Shown here: in pieces, positions 8,001 through 12,987 of the stretch | How the letters are laid out: each line of letters starts with the position of its first letter | How positions within the stretch are numbered: the stretch's first letter is position 1 | DNA from: DAIDAN01 sp049303335 | GTDB taxonomy: Archaea > Aenigmatarchaeota > Aenigmatarchaeia > Aenigmatarchaeales > DAIDAN01 | Reading direction: 5' to 3' | Length of the DNA: 33,209 nt | Assembly: GCA_049303335.1 (NCBI GenBank) | Contig: JBAQNA010000005.1 | Span: 1-33,209 of the forward strand | Program-made: the position numbers and the translations under genes | Notes under the pieces: model-generated | What the model saw: only the letters and a program-made list of their open reading frames with translations | What the model was told of the DNA's origin: nothing | Database searches by the model: none

Positions 8001-8180
8001 TTACACCGTAGCTTTCGGCAATATCCCGATTTTCTCGAGCAGGAACCAGACCGTCAGAAAAAGAAGCGCCGCCGTTGCGACAAGCGCGAACGAAGAAAAC
8101 TCCTGCGCGAAAAGCGCGACTGCAAGAACCTTGTAGCACACGTAAATCGCAAGAACGTCGCGGACAATGGAGCGCATCAT
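8001..8180 (-). CDS. 59-aa small membrane protein
   Basis: This short frame starts MMRSIVRDVLAIYVCYKV and has two hydrophobic segments (residues about 8-26 and 31-48) followed by a short polar tail. It begins 10 nt after the ferritin-like gene ends, on the same strand, so it is probably the last gene of that operon. An AGGT lies about 10 nt before the first of two consecutive ATG codons. No family is recognised. The position next to a ferritin-like gene hints at metal or redox stress, but that is inference. Confidence 0.55.
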   Translation of the reverse strand: MMRSIVRDVLAIYVCYKVLAVALFAQEFSSFALVATAALLFLTVWFLLEKIGILPKATV

Positions 8181-8189
8181 CCCAAAAAC

Positions 8190-8411
8190 CTACATTCCCT
8201 CCTTCTTGAACTTTTCATCCTCGACGGCGTCAAGCTTTCGTATAACCTTTATCAGCTCCACCACGTGCTCCTTCTCCTCGTTCATGTTATGCTCAAGAAC
8301 TTTTCTCGCCTCCCCGGAAATCTCGTCGATGTGCTGCTGATACTGGCTTATCGCGTTAAGCTCACCTACCAAGTCGTCGCGAAGCAATTTAATAACTTTT
8401 GAGTCTGCCAT
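8190..8411 (-). CDS. ferritin-like (encapsulated-ferritin type) protein
   Basis: This 73-aa, two-helix ferritin-like protein is predicted to bind iron and act as a ferroxidase after dimerisation. The pattern GELNAISQYQQHIDEI (Glu 17, Tyr 24, His 27) followed by LEHNMNEEKEHVVELIKVI (Glu 45/46, His 49) matches the half-ferritin fold of encapsulin-associated ferritins and small rubrerythrin-like proteins. The length is that of the single-hairpin forms. No encapsulin shell gene is visible nearby. An AAAGGTGAT ribosome site lies 5-6 nt before the ATG. It sits between the HypC-like and membrane-protein genes in one operon. Confidence 0.75.
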   Translation of the reverse strand: MADSKVIKLLRDDLVGELNAISQYQQHIDEISGEARKVLEHNMNEEKEHVVELIKVIRKLDAVEDEKFKKEGM

Positions 8412-8430
8412 TGTAAATCACCTTTAAAAT

Positions 8431-8586
8431 TCACGCCTTATCGACAATCGTGCCGAGCGCCACGAAAACGATGTCGCCTTTTTTAATCGTTATGTCGGGC
8501 CTGACTTCCAGAGTTTTCCTTTTCCTGTCCATCTCCACGACTGCCTTCCCTTTTTTCACTTCCAGCACTTTTGCCTTTGAAAGCAT
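8431..8586 (-). CDS. HypC/HupF-like small beta-barrel protein
   Basis: This 51-aa product reads as one small beta barrel: KAKVLEVKKGKAVVEMD, KTLEVRPDITIKKGDIVFV, ALGTIVDKA. That order of strands and the KKGD-V turn resemble the HypC/HybG/HupF hydrogenase chaperones. However, the invariant N-terminal Met-Cys of HypC is missing (MLSK here), so metal-site chaperone activity is doubtful. A TATA-like ATATTTATAA lies about 30 bp upstream of the ATG, suggesting a leaderless first gene. The ferritin-like gene follows 19 nt later. An unrelated OB-like or SH3-like domain is an alternative. Confidence 0.5.
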   Translation of the reverse strand: MLSKAKVLEVKKGKAVVEMDRKRKTLEVRPDITIKKGDIVFVALGTIVDKA

Positions 8587-8711
8587 ACCATAAATTGCAG
8601 GTTCCGGCTTATAAATATTTTTGGCAGACGGCGAAATCCGGGCTTGAGCATTTATGAACTGTGTGACGAGCTTAAAATTTATGAGAAAGCAAAGGAATAT
8701 GATGCTTGGAT

Positions 8712-9806
8712 TTATCTTGGATTTACCTGGGTGTTTATTATATCAGCATAAACCGCTACAACATCCGGATTCGTGTCATCCGTTCTTACAACGCATCCCT
8801 TTCCAAAACAGTGCATTGCGGGACCGTACCTGTTTGTTGTTGCATTCCTGTATAGTCCTTTGAATTCTGCTCCAGCACATTCGCCGTATCCTGCTGTTAA
8901 AACGCCAACACTCGGCCTGCTTGTGCCTGTTATCAATGCAGGTCCGTTAGGAGCCATATAAGAGTAGGCGGCATCCTTGTCTCTCGGTGTCGAGATTGTG
9001 CCGTCTATATTCGTGCATACGTGGTTGTCCCCGTTTGCATTAAGGTTTGGAATAGCGCCGCAGGAATAATAAAATGAAAACCCCCCGCTCTCGAACCAGT
9101 AGCCGCCGGCAGCAACATAACTTCTTATGCTGTCTAAAATCGTGCAGTCATAACCGCCGGGCGCGGACGGATTGGGCGTGCATGAAGTCTCGGGGTAATA
9201 CTCACCGTACGGGTTCAAGATGGCGTCATACTGCTGCATCTTAGCAAGCGTATCGATATCAGATGTAGAGATATTCACCACGGCTATGCCTTTCTCCTTT
9301 AGCCTGTTCTGCCACCAGCTTGAGCATGAGGAGACAGTCCAGCCGCAAGAACATGAACTGTCCTGGACAACGGCAACAATAGGATACTTCCAGTTCACCT
9401 GCAGAATCTGCGCTCCCCCAGAAGATACCATTAGGTCAGGATTTCTTTTTATCGGAAGATAAGAGCCGTTTACGGTTATTATTCCGCTCTTGCCTTTTGG
9501 TATTTTGTCGGTTTGTATGCCATCAACCTCCATCTTTGAGATATTCACAGGTACATTGTCGGCAAAAATCATAATATCGGACAAGTCCACGGTGCCAATA
9601 TTCCTTACTTCAACAGTATAGCCGTTAGTGTTGTCGATTCTCATCAAGCCAAGCATGGAAGCAGAAGTTCTTGAGACCTGCTCTCCGGCAGAAGAGGTTC
9701 CGCTGCCTGCTATCGTAGCAGAAAAAGCATAGAACACGCCGACCAATGATATTGTTATCAATAAAAGCATTATTGTGGCGATGACCGCGGAGATGGCTTT
9801 TGTCAT
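8712..9806 (-). CDS. pilin-like protein with ThuA/GATase-like extracellular domain
   Basis: This 364-aa protein starts MTKAISAVIATIMLLLITIS, a class III (archaeal prepilin) leader and hydrophobic helix, followed by a pilin-like beta region to about residue 150. From about 145 onward, IVAVVQDSSCSCGW..., VVNISTSDIDTLAKMQQYDAILNPYGEY and SIRSYVAAGGYWFESGG resemble a class I glutamine-amidotransferase-like or ThuA-like alpha/beta fold. About ten cysteines (for example CSCGWTVSSC) in this part suggest disulphides outside the cell. It is probably anchored or assembled at the surface through the pilin helix. The pilin part is clear, the C-terminal fold is a pattern-level guess. It stands alone upstream of minD, same strand. 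Confidence 0.65.
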   Translation of the reverse strand: MTKAISAVIATIMLLLITISLVGVFYAFSATIAGSGTSSAGEQVSRTSASMLGLMRIDNTNGYTVEVRNIGTVDLSDIMIFADNVPVNISKMEVDGIQTDKIPKGKSGIITVNGSYLPIKRNPDLMVSSGGAQILQVNWKYPIVAVVQDSSCSCGWTVSSCSSWWQNRLKEKGIAVVNISTSDIDTLAKMQQYDAILNPYGEYYPETSCTPNPSAPGGYDCTILDSIRSYVAAGGYWFESGGFSFYYSCGAIPNLNANGDNHVCTNIDGTISTPRDKDAAYSYMAPNGPALITGTSRPSVGVLTAGYGECAGAEFKGLYRNATTNRYGPAMHCFGKGCVVRTDDTNPDVVAVYADIINTQVNPR

Positions 9807-9843
9807 AAGGAAAAATATGGAAAGAGAAATATAAAGATTCAGC

Positions 9844-10608
9844 CTATCCGAGCCAGCCGAAGAACTTCTCGAAGAACGACTTGTCGCGCGGCTCCGAATA
9901 ACCCTCGTTCACGAGCCTTGCGGCGAGCCTCTTGAATTCGCGCGACGCCTTGCTTCTCGGGCTGAAATGCACGATTGGCATTTTCGCGGAGATTGACTGC
10001 GACACGGCGGAATCCTCCGGAACGGACGCGATTACCGGAACGTCAAGCATTGATTCGATGTCCTCTTCCGTCAACTCGTGCCCTTCCTTTTTTATCCTGT
10101 TCACCACGACTCCCATAACCCTCGCACCCGACCTTTCCGCAACTTTTATTGTCTTTAGCGCGTCCGTGACCGCGGGCATCTCCGGGTTTGTGACAATTAG
10201 AATCTCGTCCGCTGCTTCTATCGCGGATGTCGCCTCCTTTCCCAATCCCGCAGCGGAATCGATAAGAACAATCTCGTATTTTCCGAGAAGCTCGGTTATC
10301 GCCTTTTGCAGCCTTCCCGCGTTCAGCCCTTTCAGCGCGTCCACGGAAAGCGAAGCGGGTATGACCTTGATTCCGGAAGGATGAATGTAAGTCGCCTCCG
10401 ACATGAAAGCCTTTCCCTTGAGAACATCGTGCAGCGTTATCGGGTAAAGCGGTATTCCGAGATGAAGCGAAAGGTTCGGCGTTGTGAGGTTCGCGTCGAG
10501 AATAACCACGTTTTTTCCGCGTTCCGCAAGCGCGGCGCCGAGGTTCGCTGTCGTCGTGGTCTTTCCAACTCCGCCTTTTCCGCTGATGACGGAAATAACG
10601 CGTGTCAT
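9844..10608 (-). CDS. minD: MinD/ParA-family ATPase
   Basis: This 254-aa deviant-Walker-A ATPase is predicted to dimerise with ATP at the membrane and position other proteins. The P-loop GKGGVGKTT covers residues 10-18 with the signature Lys 11. LDANLTTPN is switch I and VLIDSAAGLG is Walker B/switch II. The C-terminus KSFFEKFFGWLG is an amphipathic membrane-targeting helix like that of MinD, which argues against plasmid ParA. Archaeal MinD homologues organise pili, chemoreceptors or archaella rather than the FtsZ ring, and the pilin-like gene directly downstream fits that. No MinC or MinE is present. Confidence 0.88.
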   Translation of the reverse strand: MTRVISVISGKGGVGKTTTTANLGAALAERGKNVVILDANLTTPNLSLHLGIPLYPITLHDVLKGKAFMSEATYIHPSGIKVIPASLSVDALKGLNAGRLQKAITELLGKYEIVLIDSAAGLGKEATSAIEAADEILIVTNPEMPAVTDALKTIKVAERSGARVMGVVVNRIKKEGHELTEEDIESMLDVPVIASVPEDSAVSQSISAKMPIVHFSPRSKASREFKRLAARLVNEGYSEPRDKSFFEKFFGWLG

Positions 10609-10664
10609 AACACTGATATCCCGGCGAAGGTATAAAAAGGTTTGGAATTCTGGTTCAAAATATC

Positions 10665-11120
10665 TTATCCGATAAAAAATCTTACTACGGGAATATTCGA
10701 CTCCCTTATCTCCTTCTCAATGTTTTTTTGCATATTCTTGGCGTCTTCAAAAACGGAATTCCTGCTTGAAACTCTTTCTTTTAGGCGGTTGTCGCCAATC
10801 TTCAGATAAACAATCAAATCGCAATCAAGAAGCACTGTCCCAAACAAAGGCTTTCCCTTTTCAACTTTCACTCTTTCTTTGACAAGCCTGCCCATAGTTT
10901 TTCCAATTTCCGGAGTCCACGGGCTTTGACAAACATATTCCTCCTCTTCTTTCGTTAACAGCGGGAAAACCAAGTCGTCCATATCGTAAGCGTTTCTGAT
11001 ATTTTTAAGAAGAGTGGTTTTGCCCGTGCATGTCGTGCCAATGACAACAATTCTCTTGTCCTTGTTTTCTTCCAGTAGAATCTTCAGCTTCTCCATTAAA
11101 TTATCTTTTTCCTTAATCAT
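10665..11120 (-). CDS. P-loop kinase-like NTPase
   Basis: This 151-aa protein has Walker A GTTCTGKTT at 28-36 and a fold like small nucleoside or shikimate kinases (VLLDCDLIVYLKI as the central strand, a lid-like SSRNSVFEDA segment, and a final VVRFFIG strand). The substrate is unknown. It begins inside the end of the S66 peptidase gene through a 4-bp ATGA overlap, so the two are translationally coupled and may act in one pathway. Confidence 0.65.
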   Translation of the reverse strand: MIKEKDNLMEKLKILLEENKDKRIVVIGTTCTGKTTLLKNIRNAYDMDDLVFPLLTKEEEEYVCQSPWTPEIGKTMGRLVKERVKVEKGKPLFGTVLLDCDLIVYLKIGDNRLKERVSSRNSVFEDAKNMQKNIEKEIRESNIPVVRFFIG

Positions 11121-12097
11121 ATCACCGTTTCCTCGTCAATAGAAAAATGCTTTTTCTCCGTGTCAATAGTCGCTTGGCAGCCGATGGGAATAATGTAATT
11201 TTCCACGTTATGTCCGACTTCGCCGATTTCCAAAATCGGGAAAGAATATTTTTTTGTGACTTCCAATATCACGTCTTTCACTTCCCTGTCCTGCTTTTTG
11301 TCTTCCATATGCGAACCGTAGAAATGGCCGAGAATCAAGCCGTTGATTTCGTCAAAAACTTTTGCCTGACGAAAATGCGTAAAAGTCATATCCAATTCTT
11401 CAACACTAACAGCGTAAGCTTCCAAAAACAAAATTGAATTTTTATAATCCGGTCTAAAAGGTGTATTATCAAGATTCGCAAGGCAAGTTATGTTTCCGCC
11501 AATCAGCTTTCCGCTTGCCTTGCCTTTCCGAACGCATTGCCAGCCCTTATACTTTTCGTCTTTATTTAATTTATCCAAACCTTTCCAATTTGGATTCGGC
11601 TGCAATTGTCCGACTTTTCCTTCAAACCACGTATTGATTAAATTCTCTTTGAACATACCTGACATCGGCAAGCCAAAACCGAAAATCAAATCAGGACCAT
11701 GAAAAGTAATCATTCCTGTTTTAGCAAATATCGTGTCAAGCAAAGTAGTGCCGTCGCTAATTCCGGAAAATATTTTCGGATTTTTCCTGATTAAATCAAA
11801 ATCCAACCAATCCAAAAGATTATTCGCGGTTGAACCGCCGATAGACATTATCACTGCTTTCACGCTTTTATCGCTGAAAGCTTCGTGAATATCGCTTAAT
11901 CTTTCTTCCGCTGTTCCGGATGAATAATAATATCTTCCCAAAGCGTTCTTGCCGATTTTTACCTTTAATCCCAAACTTTCCAAGAATTTTATACCGTTAT
12001 CGAATTGTATTTTCAATTCTTCCGGCACTCCGCCGGACGGCGAAACAATTGCTACAGTATCACCTTTTTGAAGCCGCCTTGGTTTGATGATTTGCAT
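11117..12097 (-). CDS. S66 family peptidase (LD-carboxypeptidase / MccF-like)
   Basis: This 326-aa enzyme is of the S66 serine peptidase family, which includes LD-carboxypeptidases and the microcin C7 immunity protein MccF. It has the N-terminal LQKGDTVAIVSPSGGVPEE, the nucleophile motif GISDGTTLL (Ser 114), the Glu-containing ILFLEAYAV and the His-containing GHNVENYIIPIG, completing a Ser-Glu-His triad. Archaea lack murein, so an MccF-like amide-cleaving or detoxifying role is more likely than wall recycling. I chose ATG 12097, with GTGAG 9 nt upstream; ATG 12106 is possible. The gene starts about 30 bp after the tRNA-Arg 3' end and may be transcribed with it. Confidence 0.85.
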   Translation of the reverse strand: MQIIKPRRLQKGDTVAIVSPSGGVPEELKIQFDNGIKFLESLGLKVKIGKNALGRYYYSSGTAEERLSDIHEAFSDKSVKAVIMSIGGSTANNLLDWLDFDLIRKNPKIFSGISDGTTLLDTIFAKTGMITFHGPDLIFGFGLPMSGMFKENLINTWFEGKVGQLQPNPNWKGLDKLNKDEKYKGWQCVRKGKASGKLIGGNITCLANLDNTPFRPDYKNSILFLEAYAVSVEELDMTFTHFRQAKVFDEINGLILGHFYGSHMEDKKQDREVKDVILEVTKKYSFPILEIGEVGHNVENYIIPIGCQATIDTEKKHFSIDEETVI

Positions 12098-12148
12098 AAA
12101 ACCCATACTCACTTTAAACTTTTATTGGCGCCCCCGATGGGATTTGAA

Positions 12149-12300
12149 TTCGCGGGCCCTTTTCTTTCGCGCGCTTTGGAAAACGTTTTCTGGCTCAAAA
12201 ACGCTTTCGCGTTTTTGGCTCCGCCGAAAAGCTGAAAGCTTTTCGTGCGTTTCCGCAGGCGCTTTTCTTTTTCACTTTCGCACCGAAAAGAAAAGGGCCT
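12149..12300 (-). other. T-loop intron (53/54) of tRNA-Arg, highly structured
   Basis: This 152-nt intron lies between T-stem GTGGG and the T-loop TTCAAAT. A 13-bp helix (GGCCCTTTTCTTT with its complement) closes it. Inside are an 8-bp hairpin with a GAAA tetraloop (12197-12216), a second 8-bp hairpin with loop TTC (12226-12244) and the palindrome GAAAACGTTTTC. The block GAAAAGCGCCTGCGGAAA is shared with the tRNA-Glu T-loop intron. No believable protein is encoded. Confidence 0.75.
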
Positions 12301-12316
12301 CCCACGACTTCCAGCT

Positions 12317-12364
12317 TTCTTCAATCATGGCAAAGTCTTGCTTTGCTCTTTTCTTCTATTCCTA
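12317..12364 (-). other. anticodon-loop intron (37/38) of tRNA-Arg
   Basis: This 48-nt intron lies at the canonical 37/38 position, between CTTCTA and the A38-GCTGG exon. It is purine-rich (TAGGAATAGAAGAAAAG) and shares little with the other two introns in this gene. Confidence 0.8.
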
Positions 12365-12380
12365 TAGAAGGCTGGCACTC

Positions 12381-12447
12381 TTCTTGGAAGCCTTTCCCTG
12401 AAATCTTTCTTTTTCCCAAGGCTTTTTCTTTTGAAAAGAAAAAGGCT
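12381..12447 (-). other. D-loop intron of tRNA-Arg
   Basis: This 67-nt intron interrupts the D-loop after AGGTTGGATA and before the D-stem strand GAGT. Its ends pair as AAGCCTTT with AAAGGCTT. It begins AGCCTTTTTCTTTTCAAA, nearly identical to the T-loop intron of tRNA-Glu at 19903. Exact ends can shift by a few bases. Confidence 0.75.
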
Positions 12448-12482
12448 TATCCAACCTGAGTTACGGGGGCACAATAAGTTTT

Positions 12483-12492
12483 TATACTTGGA
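12483..12492 (-). promoter_or_regulatory. TATA box for tRNA-Arg
   Basis: On the minus strand TATAAAAACT lies about 20-25 bp before the tRNA 5' end, the expected archaeal spacing. It is the only such box near the gene. Confidence 0.5.
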
Positions 12493-12505
12493 AAGCTTAA
12501 TAAGT

Positions 12506-12559
12506 TTGATATTATATAGACTGCACTCAAGCAGCAAAAGCAAACACTTGTTAAAGTTT
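12506..12559 (+). repeat. 54-bp dispersed repeat, copy 1
   Basis: This copy is about 85% identical to 32336-32389. The core CAAGCAGCAAAAGCAAAC plus CTTGTTAAAGTTT is unchanged apart from one base between the blocks. It lies in a gene-poor gap (12471-12674) upstream of the 100-aa gene. In the shared reading frame it encodes a Ser/Lys-rich peptide (SSSKSKHLLKF), as copy 2 does. The gap otherwise holds only promoter-like A/T-rich sequence. Confidence 0.75.
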
Positions 12560-12674
12560 GATTTTTATGCAGGCAAAAAGCGGTTCCTCGGTTTTCGTGT
12601 TTTCTCTCTTGTTTAGCCTGCTCTTGAAGTAAATTCACCTTCTCAACTTTACGGATTTCTTTTCGGTGATTCCA

Positions 12675-12977
12675 ATGCAATATGACAAAACTACATATAT
12701 CAATAATATATCAGAATTGTTCGGGAGTAAGATAGCTTCCAGAATGGAAGGCGAATTGGACAAATATCCAGGTTATGGGATGAAAATAAGAAACCGTAAC
12801 GGCGAAGGAAGCATCATATTCGAGAAAATATCTTATAACGGAAATCCGATCAAACCTTCCAAAGTGGAGAGGATAATTTACCCGATAATAAAAACCCAAT
12901 GCGGTTTTGATATTCCAGAAGCGCGCATAATAAGGCAAGAATATAAAAACGGAAAGTTAACAAAATTGAAAGAATAA
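12675..12977 (+). CDS. hypothetical protein, 100 aa
   Basis: The product begins MQYDKTTYINNISELFGSK and is a mixed alpha/beta, basic protein (KIRNRNGEGSIIFEKISYNG, KVERIIYPIIKTQCGFDIPEARIIR). GGTGAT 5-6 nt before the ATG fixes the start. It ends 10 nt before leuS, so the two are likely in one transcript. No family is recognised. Confidence 0.6.
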   Translation: MQYDKTTYINNISELFGSKIASRMEGELDKYPGYGMKIRNRNGEGSIIFEKISYNGNPIKPSKVERIIYPIIKTQCGFDIPEARIIRQEYKNGKLTKLKE

Positions 12978-12987
12978 AGTGGCATTT

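Larger units (their letters stand above)
12126..12470 (-). tRNA. tRNA-Arg(UCU) with three introns (D-loop, anticodon loop, T-loop)
   Basis: Four exons join into a perfect 78-nt cloverleaf with encoded CCA: 12470-12448, 12380-12365, 12316-12301 and 12148-12126. Acceptor GCCCCCG pairs with CGGGGGC. D-stem ACTC pairs with GAGT. Anticodon stem CCAGC pairs with GCTGG around loop CTTCTAA (anticodon TCT). T-stem GTGGG pairs with CCCAT around TTCAAAT. The discriminator is G. The gene is 345 nt, of which 267 are intron. A TATA box (TATAAAAACT, complement of about 12482-12491) lies correctly upstream. Intron edges are uncertain by 1-3 nt where bases repeat. Several introns in one tRNA are known mainly from Thermoproteales; splicing would need the archaeal endonuclease. 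Confidence 0.9.

Noticed and set aside
8644..8751. A 35-codon plus-strand frame beginning at TTG with SIYELCDELKIYEK, resembling the end of the DUF357 protein (SIYELCAELGIFKK).
   Set aside because: It overlaps the 3' end of the pilin-like gene on the other strand, has no upstream DUF357 sequence in frame and no ribosome site. It may be a remnant or chance.
12109..12401. Open frames on both strands inside the tRNA-Arg introns (up to 105 codons), considered as a homing endonuclease.
   Set aside because: They are low-complexity, rich in Lys/Arg or Phe/Ser, have no LAGLIDADG or HNH motif and no ribosome site, and run across exon sequence. The intron hairpins explain the open frames.
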